Positions 26,033 through 34,133 of a stretch of DNA of 64,000 bases are shown in pieces. The notes beneath the pieces are model-generated. The model was not told where the DNA came from, did no database searches, and saw nothing but the letters and a program-made list of their open reading frames with translations. The DNA comes from an uncultured Agathobacter sp. Its GTDB lineage: Bacteria > Bacillota > Clostridia > Lachnospirales > Lachnospiraceae. Numbering within the stretch: the stretch's first letter is position 1; each line of letters starts with the position of its first letter. The translations under genes were made by a program, and so were the position numbers. The DNA is taken from assembly GCA_934316545.1 (NCBI GenBank), contig CAKRDT010000003.1, forward strand, positions 47,670-111,669, given 5' to 3'.

Positions 26033-26350
26033 ATGTTAAAGTGTTTTAAGAAAATTGATTGGAAAAAGACAGGAATCTTCGCAGGAGGCGTATTGTTCGG
26101 CACAGCCGGAATTAAAGTATTATCCAGCAAAGATGCCAAGAAAGTATATACAAGCTGTACTGCAGCCGTGCTTCGGGCAAAAGAGTGTGTCATGAAGACC
26201 GTAAGCACCGTTCAGGAGAATGCCGGTGACATTTATGAGGGCGCAAAGGAGATCAACGAGGAGCGCGCAGCACAGGCGGAGGCAGCTGCATTCGAGGATG
26301 CAGAGGCAGAAGAAACGGTAGCAGAGACAACGGAAGAGACCGCAGAATAA
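26033..26350 (+). CDS. Small membrane-associated protein paired with a metal P-type ATPase (DUF6110-like)
   Basis: 105 residues from the ATG at 26033, which has AGGAGG at 26021-26026; upstream in-frame ATGs (25955, 26003) lack one. A short hydrophobic glycine-rich segment (GIFAGGVLFGTAGIKVL) near residues 14-30 is followed by SSKDAKKVYTSCTAAVLRAK and an acidic Ala/Glu-rich tail. I recall this as the DUF6110 family, commonly next to heavy-metal ATPases; the name is from memory. It ends 12 bp before the ATPase start, so they are one operon. Function unknown; a chaperone or accessory subunit of the pump is possible. Confidence 0.6.
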   Translation: MLKCFKKIDWKKTGIFAGGVLFGTAGIKVLSSKDAKKVYTSCTAAVLRAKECVMKTVSTVQENAGDIYEGAKEINEERAAQAEAAAFEDAEAEETVAETTEETAE

Positions 26351-26362
26351 GAGGCGATAGGC

Positions 26363-28438
26363 GTGAAGTTTGTAATCAAGCATGAAATCAAGGGACGCAT
26401 GCGAGTCCATCTTGTTCAGTACCGTATGAACTGTGCGCAGGCGGATACCTTACTTTATTTCCTGCAGAATGACGAGCAGGTGACAAAGGCGAAAGTATAT
26501 GAACGTACTGCCGATGCGGTCATCTCTTATAAGGGAAGCCGCGGAGAATTGATCGGAAAGCTGCAGCAGTTTCAGTATGCAGAGGTCGACGTGCCGGAAG
26601 GCGTGATCGAGAATTCGAACCGTCAGATGAACGCTGAGTATCAGGAGAAAATGGTGGAGAAAGTCATTCTCCGCTATGCATCCAAGGCTTTGCTTCCGTA
26701 TCCGGTGCGTGCATGCTGGACGACACTGAAGTCGCTGCGCTATATCGGCAAGGGAATCAAGACGCTTGCCGCAAGAAAGATCGAGGTACCGGTTCTCGAT
26801 GCCACGGCGATCGGTGTTTCGATTTTAAGAGGAGATTGTGAGACAGCAAGTTCCATTATGTTCCTGCTTGGGATCGGCGAGCTTCTGGAAGAGTGGACGC
26901 ATAAGAAGTCGGTCGGTGATCTGGCACGGACCATGTCACTGAACATTGGCAAAGTCTGGCTCAAACAGGATGGTACCGAGGTACTTGTGGATGCAAAGAA
27001 AATCGTTGCAGGCGATGAAGTGGTCATTCATATGGGCAACACGATTCCGTTTGACGGTGTGGTCACAGACGGCGAGGCAACGGTCAATCAGGCATCCCTG
27101 ACGGGAGAATCCGATCCGGTCAGAAAAGCATTGGATGATTTTGTCTATGCGGGAACCGTTCTTGAGGAAGGCGAATTAACCATCCACGTTCAGGCAGTCG
27201 GCGGCAGCAGCCGTTATGATAAAGTCGTAAAGATGATCGAGGAGTCCGAGAAGTTAAAATCCGGACTGGAGAGCCGCGCGGAGCATCTTGCGGACAGTCT
27301 GGTTTTGTATTCTCTCGGAGGTACTGCGTTAACGTATCTTCTTACGGGAAATGTAACGAAGGCATTGTCCATCCTGATGGTGGATTTCTCCTGCGCCTTA
27401 AAGCTTGCGATGCCGGTATCGGTACTTTCGGCGATCCGTGAGGCAAGTGAGCATAATATCACGGTCAAAGGCGGACGCTATTTAGAGGCGATGGCGGAAG
27501 CGGATACGATCGTATTTGATAAGACGGGAACTCTGACAAAGGCGCAGCCGACCGTTGCAAAAGTGATATCGTTTAACGGATACAGCCCGGATGAACTGCT
27601 TCGGATTGCCGCCTGCATGGAGGAGCATTTTCCGCATTCTATGGCAAAGGCAGTCGTGGATGCGGCTAAAGAGAGAGGTCTTGATCACGAGGAGATGCAT
27701 TCGAAGGTTGAGTATGTGGTAGCACATGGTATCTCGACAATGATCAATGGCAGGAAAGCGGTCATCGGAAGCTATCACTTTGTCTTTGAGGATGAGGCAT
27801 GTACGATTCCGGCGGAAACGGAGCATATTTTTGAGACGCTGCCGGAACAGTATTCGCATCTGTATCTTGCAATCGAGAACGAGCTTGCAGCGGTCATCTG
27901 CATTGAAGACCCGCTGCGCAGGGAGGCAGCAGCGGTAGTTCGCGCATTACATCGTGCCGGAATTAAGAAAATCGTTATGATGACCGGAGACAGTGAACGC
28001 ATCGCGGGTGCGATTGCCAAGAAGGTGGGCGTGGATGAGTATTACTCGGAAGTCCTTCCGGAGGACAAGGCGGAATTTGTGGAGCGTGAGAAAGCGGCCG
28101 GACGCAAAGTAATCATGGTGGGTGACGGAATCAATGATTCACCGGCACTTTCTGCGGCGGATATCGGCATCGCCATCTCGGACGGCGCGCAGATTGCCAG
28201 AGAGATCGCGGATGTGACGATCGCTGCCGATGATTTGAACGAGGTTGCTGTGTTGAAGCTGTTGAGCGATGCGTTGATGAAACGGATTCATGGAAATTAC
28301 CGTTCCATTGTGGGATTTAACGCAGGACTGATCGCTCTCGGCGTGGCAGGCGTGCTTGCACCGACGACATCCGCATTGTTACACAATAGTTCAACGCTGT
28401 TTTTTACATTACGAAGTATGGGAAATCTTTTGGAGTAG
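26363..28438 (+). CDS. Heavy-metal-type (P1B-like) P-type ATPase with an atypical SCA motif
   Basis: The 691-residue protein starts at a GTG (26363). Residues 1-80 form an HMA-like domain without the CxxC metal site (RMRVHLVQYRMNCAQADTLL). The pump core has TGES (near 248), the phosphorylated Asp in DKTGTLT (near 386) and GDGINDSPAL (near 586). In the membrane helix where copper or zinc pumps have CPC, this protein has FSCALKLAMP (near 344), so its metal may differ from Cu or Zn. Transcribed with the small protein at 26033. Export of a metal ion is likely but the ion is unknown. Confidence 0.8.
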   Translation: MKFVIKHEIKGRMRVHLVQYRMNCAQADTLLYFLQNDEQVTKAKVYERTADAVISYKGSRGELIGKLQQFQYAEVDVPEGVIENSNRQMNAEYQEKMVEKVILRYASKALLPYPVRACWTTLKSLRYIGKGIKTLAARKIEVPVLDATAIGVSILRGDCETASSIMFLLGIGELLEEWTHKKSVGDLARTMSLNIGKVWLKQDGTEVLVDAKKIVAGDEVVIHMGNTIPFDGVVTDGEATVNQASLTGESDPVRKALDDFVYAGTVLEEGELTIHVQAVGGSSRYDKVVKMIEESEKLKSGLESRAEHLADSLVLYSLGGTALTYLLTGNVTKALSILMVDFSCALKLAMPVSVLSAIREASEHNITVKGGRYLEAMAEADTIVFDKTGTLTKAQPTVAKVISFNGYSPDELLRIAACMEEHFPHSMAKAVVDAAKERGLDHEEMHSKVEYVVAHGISTMINGRKAVIGSYHFVFEDEACTIPAETEHIFETLPEQYSHLYLAIENELAAVICIEDPLRREAAAVVRALHRAGIKKIVMMTGDSERIAGAIAKKVGVDEYYSEVLPEDKAEFVEREKAAGRKVIMVGDGINDSPALSAADIGIAISDGAQIAREIADVTIAADDLNEVAVLKLLSDALMKRIHGNYRSIVGFNAGLIALGVAGVLAPTTSALLHNSSTLFFTLRSMGNLLE

Positions 28439-28479
28439 ACAAAAAGGACAACTTAATTTTACGAAACTGTGCCAACTCC

Positions 28480-28525
28480 TTGAAAAACATCGACATTATT
28501 TGTATAATAATGTTGATGTTTTTAT
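28480..28525 (+). promoter_or_regulatory. Chemoreceptor promoter embedded in the upstream terminator hairpin
   Basis: TTGAAA (28480-28485), 17-bp spacer, TATAAT (28503-28508). The same DNA forms a 15-bp hairpin (28486-28500 with 28506-28520, one G-T pair) followed by a T-run, which would terminate the P-type ATPase transcript. The -10 box overlaps the loop and 3' arm. Confidence 0.65.
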
Positions 28526-28556
28526 TTTGAGATTATGAATGAAGAGGTAGTTTATC

Positions 28557-30245
28557 ATGAGAAAACATTCAGGCGAGAAGAAGAGAGGGTCTCTGGCAAC
28601 GAAAATTATTCTGGTCGTGTGTGTAGCGGTTATTGTGTCAAATGTGTTTAGTATCATGTTTATCGTAAGAGGAGCCCGGTCACAGATTCTTGCATCGGTA
28701 AAGACAACCATGATGGATCTGGCAGAAAGCAGTGACATGCTCGTAGAGAATGCAATGAACGCATCGGATCAGGATCAGCTGACATATGATGCCTATCTAT
28801 CTTTGCTGAAAGACGTTAAGATTGAAAATGTGGACAGTTCCTATGTCTATCTTGTCAATGAGGACGGAACGATGCTTTATCATCCGACCGAAGAAAAGGT
28901 CGGACAACCGGTAGAAAATGTTGTGGTTACCGGATTGGTCAAGCAGCTGCAAAACGGAGAACATCCTGGGAATGCAGTTGTAGATTATGACTTTCACGGA
29001 ACTACAAAATATGCTGCGTATTGTATTATGAGTAACAATGATATTGTTGTGGTAAGCGCGGATGAAAGTGATGCCTTAAGCGGTTTGAATCAGGTATCGG
29101 CAATGGCATTCGGAGTACTTGTCGGAATTGTTTTGGTCATGTGTGTGATTGCAAATATTATCGGAAGACGTATGGCAAAGCCGCTTGCAAAGTTAAGCAA
29201 CGTGATTGAGCAGATGGCGGAAGGCAATCTGAATGCGTCCTTTGAAGGAATCAAAGAGTCCAATGATGAGATCGGATTGATTAAGGTCCGTATGCAGCAT
29301 ATGGCCGCTTTGTTTAGTGATATTGTGGACAAAATTCGCAAGGCGAGTGATCATATGACCACAAGCAGTTCGGAATTAAATGAAACCAGTGAACAGACAT
29401 TGAGTGCAAACGGAGAGATCTCACGTGCGGTACAGGATGTTGCGGAAGGTTCTACCAATATGGCTACGTCCATTTTAGACATCAATGACAATCTCGGAAC
29501 GATGTCGTCGGAAACACAGGTGATCGATTCTTCGGTATATGAAATCAAGAAGCAGGCTGCAATTGTGCAGGAAAGCAGCCAGATGATGAGCGATAAGATG
29601 CGTGGTATGAGAGAGAGCAGTATGCGCATGGATGAGGGAATTGCCACAATTTCCGATCGCATTAAAAAGGTCAACGAGGTCGTCGGTAAGGTACAGGAAA
29701 TTGTATCCGTGATTGAAGAAATTTCCGGACAGACGAATCTTCTGTCGTTAAATGCTTCCATTGAAGCGGCAAGAGCCGGAGATGCGGGAAGAGGATTCGC
29801 GGTCGTTGCAGAAGAAATCCGTGTGCTGTCCGACAATACCAGTGAGCAGCTGGAGAATATCAGGAACATTATTTCCGAATTGATCAGTGAATGCAGTGAG
29901 TGTGTGAAGGCTTCCGAGAATATTGTGGAAGATAACGCAACACAGAAAGAAGAAATCGGATATGTTCTTTCTGAATTCGGAACGCTCGATGAGCAGATCG
30001 GGCTGACTGCAGACAAGGCAGAAGAAATCAAGCAGCTCGTAGAGACTATGGTCGAACTAAACGGAAACATTACACAAAGCAGCGGAGGCCTTACGGATGT
30101 CAGTTCGGCAAATGCTGCGGCAACCGAAGAGATGACGGCCAATATTGAGGAATTGAACGCGATGATGCATGGGATTGCGGATATGGCAGGTCAGATGCAT
30201 GAGCAGTCGGAAGAACTGAATCAGGCGCTGCAGTACTTTAAGTAA
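28557..30245 (+). CDS. Methyl-accepting chemotaxis protein with extracellular cache domain
   Basis: 562 residues: an N-terminal membrane helix (residues ~14-35), a periplasmic/extracellular cache-type sensor (~40-180; [20 protein letters not shown]), a second helix (~182-205), a HAMP domain (~205-260) and a signalling domain with the conserved hairpin tip ([20 protein letters not shown]). The ligand is not predictable. It indicates a motile or chemosensory organism. It has its own promoter. Confidence 0.9.
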   Translation: MRKHSGEKKRGSLATKIILVVCVAVIVSNVFSIMFIVRGARSQILASVKTTMMDLAESSDMLVENAMNASDQDQLTYDAYLSLLKDVKIENVDSSYVYLVNEDGTMLYHPTEEKVGQPVENVVVTGLVKQLQNGEHPGNAVVDYDFHGTTKYAAYCIMSNNDIVVVSADESDALSGLNQVSAMAFGVLVGIVLVMCVIANIIGRRMAKPLAKLSNVIEQMAEGNLNASFEGIKESNDEIGLIKVRMQHMAALFSDIVDKIRKASDHMTTSSSELNETSEQTLSANGEISRAVQDVAEGSTNMATSILDINDNLGTMSSETQVIDSSVYEIKKQAAIVQESSQMMSDKMRGMRESSMRMDEGIATISDRIKKVNEVVGKVQEIVSVIEEISGQTNLLSLNASIEAARAGDAGRGFAVVAEEIRVLSDNTSEQLENIRNIISELISECSECVKASENIVEDNATQKEEIGYVLSEFGTLDEQIGLTADKAEEIKQLVETMVELNGNITQSSGGLTDVSSANAAATEEMTANIEELNAMMHGIADMAGQMHEQSEELNQALQYFK

Positions 30246-30249
30246 ATCC

Positions 30250-30278
30250 TTGACAAACAAGATACATAAAATTATAAT
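30250..30278 (+). promoter_or_regulatory. Perfect consensus promoter of the ptsI leader
   Basis: TTGACA (30250-30255), 17-bp spacer, TATAAT (30273-30278). It begins 5 bp after the chemoreceptor stop codon; the transcript would start near 30285, upstream of a terminator and ptsI. Confidence 0.75.
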
Positions 30279-30291
30279 AATATTAATCGCA

Positions 30292-30364
30292 GGATAGTTC
30301 GCAGAAGATGCACTAAACCGAAAAAGTAAGACGCAATGCGCGTATGTGCTTTTTCGGTTTTTTA
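30292..30364 (+). promoter_or_regulatory. RAT-like antiterminator site overlapping a terminator in the ptsI leader
   Basis: A 28-nt segment (30292-30319) begins GGATAGTT and ends TAAACC, like the 28-nt RAT of the antiterminator gene downstream (GGATTGTT ... AAAACC). Its last bases form the 5' arm of a strong terminator: AAACCGAAAAAG (30315-30326) with CTTTTTCGGTTT (30349-30360), then T-run. Since the consensus promoter lies upstream of this terminator, ptsI appears to be expressed by antitermination. The middle of the RAT-like element is diverged, so this is a prediction. Confidence 0.5.
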
Positions 30365-30393
30365 CTTTTGCAGGATAAAGGAAGAAGGGGGAA

Positions 30394-32031
30394 ATGAAAA
30401 TGATGAAACGCGTATCGGGAAAGATTGCGTTCGGGGGAATCGCTATCGGCACCATTAAGGAACTTTCCAAAAAAAATGATCTGGTAAGACGTGTGCATGT
30501 CGAGGATGTTGCGGCGGAGCAGGAACGCTTTCAAGCAGCCCAGAAAGAGGCAATCAAGCAGCTCCAGGGACTCTATGACAAAGCGGTCAAAGAGGTTGGC
30601 GAGGATAATGCCGCAATCTTTGAAGTTCATCAGATGATGCTTGAAGATCTGGATTATCTTGACTCAATCCGTAATATCATCGAGACACAATCGGTGAATG
30701 CAGAGTATGCGGTGGCAACGACCGGTGATAATTTTGCGGAGATGTTTGCCGGTATGGATGACGATTACATGAAGGCGCGTTCTGCTGACGTCAAAGATAT
30801 TTCGGAGCGTGTGGTCCGCATACTTTCGAATCATGAGGAGCAGGAGCAGGACAAAGGTACCGGACGGAAACACATTATTGTGGCGGATGATCTGGCCCCG
30901 AGTGAGACGATTCAGATGGATCGTGAGGCAGTGCTTGCGTTTGTGACAAGACAGGGTTCGACCAATTCCCATACGGCGATCCTTGCCAGAACCATGAATA
31001 TTCCGGCACTGGTGCTGACACCGGTGGATGAGGGCGTGGACGGTAAGATGGCAATCGTTGATGGATTTAGCGGAACTGTCATCATCGAGCCGGACGAGGA
31101 AACGCTTGCGGCATATCAGAAGAAGCAGCAGGAAGAACTGGAACGAAGAGAACTTCTTGCGCAGCTGAAAGGTAAGCCGACCATTACGGAGGATGGAAAA
31201 GAAATCAAGCTTTATGCCAATATCGGCGGGGTAAAAGACGTTGGAGCCGTGCTGCAGAACGATGCCGCAGGAATCGGTCTGTTCCGAAGCGAGTTTTTAT
31301 ATCTGCAGAGTACGGATTATCCTACGGAAGAAGAACAGTTTAAGGCTTATAAGACGGTTGCGGAGATGATGGCGGGCAGGAAGGTGATTATCCGTACATT
31401 GGATATCGGTGCGGATAAGAAAGTGGACTACTTTCATCTCGACGAGGAGGATAATCCGGCGCTGGGATATCGTGCAGTGCGAATTTGTCTGACACGCCCG
31501 GAAATCTTCAGGACGCAGCTTCGGGCTTTGTATCGTGCAAGTGCCTATGGTAATATTGCGATTATGATTCCGATGATTACTTCTGTGTGGGAAGTGGAAA
31601 AGTCCAAAGAAATTATTCGGGAAGTGAAAGCGGAATTAAAAGAGGAAGGCGTTCCGTTTAAGGATGATGTGGAGGTCGGTATCATGATCGAGACTCCGGC
31701 GGCAGTCATGATCGCGGATGAACTGGCGCAGCTCGTTGATTTCTTCAGCATCGGAACAAACGATCTGACTCAGTATACACTGGCAATCGATCGTCAGAAC
31801 GAGCACCTGGATATGTTTTATAATGCACACCATCCGGCGGTTCTTAAGATGATCCGGATGGTAGCAGAAAGTGCACATAAAGCGGGAATCTGGGCTGGAA
31901 TCTGCGGAGAACTTGGCGCAGACTTGGAATTGACGGAAGAATTTGTTAAAATGGGAATTGATGAGTTGTCTGTTTCACCATCAATGATTTTCCCTGTAAG
32001 GAATAAAATTATTCATTCTAAGACAAAATAA
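30394..32031 (+). CDS. ptsI: PTS enzyme I (phosphoenolpyruvate-protein phosphotransferase)
   Basis: 545 residues, close to the usual length. The phosphorylated His is H193 (GSTNSHTAILAR), the PEP-binding site includes LFRSEFLYLQ and the C-terminal catalytic Cys is in GICGELGAD. It transfers phosphate from PEP to HPr, starting sugar uptake by the PTS. The ATG follows AGAAGGGGG. ptsH begins 18 bp downstream, so the two are one operon, in the order ptsI-ptsH rather than the common ptsH-ptsI. Confidence 0.95.
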   Translation: MKMMKRVSGKIAFGGIAIGTIKELSKKNDLVRRVHVEDVAAEQERFQAAQKEAIKQLQGLYDKAVKEVGEDNAAIFEVHQMMLEDLDYLDSIRNIIETQSVNAEYAVATTGDNFAEMFAGMDDDYMKARSADVKDISERVVRILSNHEEQEQDKGTGRKHIIVADDLAPSETIQMDREAVLAFVTRQGSTNSHTAILARTMNIPALVLTPVDEGVDGKMAIVDGFSGTVIIEPDEETLAAYQKKQQEELERRELLAQLKGKPTITEDGKEIKLYANIGGVKDVGAVLQNDAAGIGLFRSEFLYLQSTDYPTEEEQFKAYKTVAEMMAGRKVIIRTLDIGADKKVDYFHLDEEDNPALGYRAVRICLTRPEIFRTQLRALYRASAYGNIAIMIPMITSVWEVEKSKEIIREVKAELKEEGVPFKDDVEVGIMIETPAAVMIADELAQLVDFFSIGTNDLTQYTLAIDRQNEHLDMFYNAHHPAVLKMIRMVAESAHKAGIWAGICGELGADLELTEEFVKMGIDELSVSPSMIFPVRNKIIHSKTK

Positions 32032-32049
32032 CTGAAGGAGGACAAAAGG

Positions 32050-32307
32050 ATGAAGACATTTGATTACACGATTAAGGATGCTATGGGGATTCATGCAAGA
32101 CCGGCAGGACTTCTTGTAAAGGAAGCCGGTAAGTACGAAAGCAAGGTTTCTCTGACAAAGGATGGAAAGACGGTCGATGCTGCGAGACTGATGGCTGTTA
32201 TGAGCCTTGGAGTGAAACAGGGACAGACCGTTACCGTTACGGTGGAAGGCGCCGACGAGGGAAATGCAACCGCAGGAATGCAGAAGTTCTTCGAAGAGAA
32301 TCTGTAA
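32050..32307 (+). CDS. ptsH: HPr phosphocarrier protein lacking the regulatory Ser46
   Basis: 85 residues. The phosphate-accepting H15 is in GIHARPAGLL. In most Firmicutes residue 46 is the Ser modified by HPr kinase in the motif KSIMGVMSLG; here the aligned motif is AARLMAVMSLG with Arg at 46. This HPr can thus carry phosphate in the PTS but probably cannot be Ser-phosphorylated to act with CcpA. A terminator follows, so ptsI-ptsH ends here. Confidence 0.95.
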   Translation: MKTFDYTIKDAMGIHARPAGLLVKEAGKYESKVSLTKDGKTVDAARLMAVMSLGVKQGQTVTVTVEGADEGNATAGMQKFFEENL

Positions 32308-32326
32308 TTTTAATCAGGAATCAAAT

Positions 32327-32365
32327 GAGGCAGATACACAGAGTGTTTGTATCTGCCTCGATACG
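32327..32365 (+). terminator. Terminator after ptsH
   Basis: GAGGCAGATACA (32327-32338) pairs with TGTATCTGCCTC (32348-32359), a 12-bp perfect stem, followed by a T-containing tail. Confidence 0.8.
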
Positions 32366-32511
32366 TTTTATTTATAAAAATCTTGCTATTGTTTATTTTA
32401 GTTATATAGTTTATTGTTTTTTGAAAATAGCAAGTATTGTATGAAATTAACAAAAATAGACATAAAAGACCGCCAAATCTAACAAAACAGGTTCTTATAC
32501 ATGAGAAAAAC

Positions 32512-32540
32512 TTGACATAATATACAACAGGCGTTAAAAT
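32512..32540 (+). promoter_or_regulatory. Promoter of the antiterminator-EIIA operon
   Basis: TTGACA (32512-32517), 17-bp spacer, TAAAAT (32535-32540). The transcript would begin near 32547, just ahead of the RAT. Confidence 0.7.
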
Positions 32541-32570
32541 AAGTTTATACAAAAAAAGCAATAATTGAAT

Positions 32571-32646
32571 GGATTGTTACTGACCAGCAGGCAAAACCAA
32601 ATTTTACATCGTTCTTAGATGGATTGGTGTAGGGTTTGGCTTTTTT
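32571..32646 (+). promoter_or_regulatory. Ribonucleic antiterminator (RAT) overlapping a terminator, LicT/SacT type
   Basis: 32571-32598 matches the BglG/LicT RAT consensus closely: GGATTGTTACTG at the 5' side and GCAGGCAAAACC at the 3' side. Its 3' part (32591-32598) can instead pair with GGTTTGGC (32633-32640) followed by six Ts, forming a terminator. Binding of the antiterminator protein to the RAT would stop terminator formation. It lies directly upstream of the gene for such a protein, indicating autoregulation. Confidence 0.85.
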
Positions 32647-32683
32647 ATTGAAGGAGGTTGGGTTCCAGCAGACGGAGAGATTC

Positions 32684-33517
32684 ATGAATATTCAGAAGAT
32701 CATTAATAACAATGTAATATCGGCAGTAAATGATAGGAATGAAGAAGTTGTTGTTATGGGTCGCGGAATCGGCTTTAAGGCACATGCCGGAGATGCAATC
32801 GATGAGACAAAAATCGAGAAGGTATTTCGCATTGAGAACGAGACGATTTCCAGACAGTTTCAGGAAATCCTGGAGAATATTCCGCTAGAGCATATGCAGC
32901 TTACGGAAGAGATTATTTCCAAAGCCAAGGAAGTTTTGAATGTCAAGCTGAATCAAAGTATTTATGTAACCCTCACGGATCATATTAATTTTGCAATCCA
33001 GCGTCAGAAAGAAGGCGTTCGGCTTAAGAATGCGCTGCTCTGGGAAATCAAAGAGTTTTACCGAAGCGAGTACCAGATCGGACAATATGCGATCGAATTA
33101 CTTAACGAGAAGATTAAAACCGATTTTACGGAGGATGAGGCTGGCTTTATTGCTCTTCACATTGTGAATGCGGAATACAATACAAGTATTAACCATACAT
33201 TTGCAATGACAAATATGATTCAGGAACTTTTGCAGTTCGTTCAAAAAGAGATGGGGCGCAGGTATAACGAAAATTCGATTCATTATGAACGTTATCTTGC
33301 CCATCTGAAGTTTTTGGCAAGGCGTGTGTGTGACCACAACCTTTTGCCGGATGATGATATGGAGTTTGCAGCCGGGATCGAACAGAAATATCCTGCAGAG
33401 TATGAATGCAGCCGGAAAGCCGCAGGCTATATTAAGGAACAGTATCATGAGAGCCTCTCCGAAGAAGAGATCATGTATCTGGCAATCCATATCAAGCGCG
33501 TATTTATGGAAGATTAA
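32684..33517 (+). CDS. LicT/BglG-family transcriptional antiterminator
   Basis: 277 residues from the ATG at 32684 (GGAGAGA upstream); the longer frame from 32636 would begin inside the leader terminator. An RNA-binding CAT domain (residues 1-60, MNIQKIINNNVISAVND and VMGRGIGF) is followed by two PRDs (~65-170 and ~175-277) with conserved His in DHINFA, ALHIVNAE, HLKFLARR and LAIHIKRVF, which are sites of phosphorylation by HPr and EII in the family. It binds RAT sites to allow read-through. Likely targets are its own leader and possibly that of ptsI. EIIA and EIICB genes follow. Confidence 0.9.
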   Translation: MNIQKIINNNVISAVNDRNEEVVVMGRGIGFKAHAGDAIDETKIEKVFRIENETISRQFQEILENIPLEHMQLTEEIISKAKEVLNVKLNQSIYVTLTDHINFAIQRQKEGVRLKNALLWEIKEFYRSEYQIGQYAIELLNEKIKTDFTEDEAGFIALHIVNAEYNTSINHTFAMTNMIQELLQFVQKEMGRRYNENSIHYERYLAHLKFLARRVCDHNLLPDDDMEFAAGIEQKYPAEYECSRKAAGYIKEQYHESLSEEEIMYLAIHIKRVFMED

Positions 33518-33543
33518 GTGTATAGGAGGGAGTGGATAATCGT

Positions 33544-34026
33544 ATGCTTCAGTTATTCAAAAAGAAATCAGACGGAATCGTAATCGGGGCTCCGGTCAAA
33601 GGAAAAGCCGTACCGATCAGCGAGGTCAATGATCCGACATTTGGTGAAGAGATCCTGGGCAAGGGAGTTGCAATCATTCCGGCAGACGGAAAGATTTATG
33701 CTCCGGCAGACGGCCGGATCGAATTGCTGTTTGACACGATGCATGCGGTAAGCATGACAACGGATGACGGAGTCGAACTTCTCATCCATATCGGTCTTGA
33801 AACCGTAACCTTAAAAGGTGAACATTTTACTGCTCATAAGGCAACCGGCGATACCGTAAAGAAGGGAGATCTTCTGATCACAGTTGATCTTGAGGCGGTT
33901 AAGGCAGCAGGATTCGATGTGATTACGCCGATGGTTGTTTGCAACACCGGTGATTATCAGGCGGTGGAGGCTGTGACAGGCGCAGATGTTGAGCCTGGTG
34001 AATCGGTTCTTAAGATTAAAAAGTAA
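33544..34026 (+). CDS. PTS EIIA component, glucose/Crr type
   Basis: A 160-residue EIIA-Glc-type protein with the active-site His in ELLIHIGLETV and the conserved start GIVIGAPVKGKAVPISEVND. The ATG at 33544 is preferred; a GTG at 33532 sits only 2-3 bases from the AGGAGG. It passes phosphate from HPr to the EIIB of the permease encoded 107 bp downstream, which has no EIIA domain of its own. Confidence 0.9.
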   Translation: MLQLFKKKSDGIVIGAPVKGKAVPISEVNDPTFGEEILGKGVAIIPADGKIYAPADGRIELLFDTMHAVSMTTDDGVELLIHIGLETVTLKGEHFTAHKATGDTVKKGDLLITVDLEAVKAAGFDVITPMVVCNTGDYQAVEAVTGADVEPGESVLKIKK

Positions 34027-34133
34027 CCGCAATGTTTTCTATACAATTTATATTTTACACATTTTAAGTATTTTAGCCGGATCACAACGGCATAAAATAA
34101 AAGGGATTATTAAGATGAAGGAGGATGTTTACT

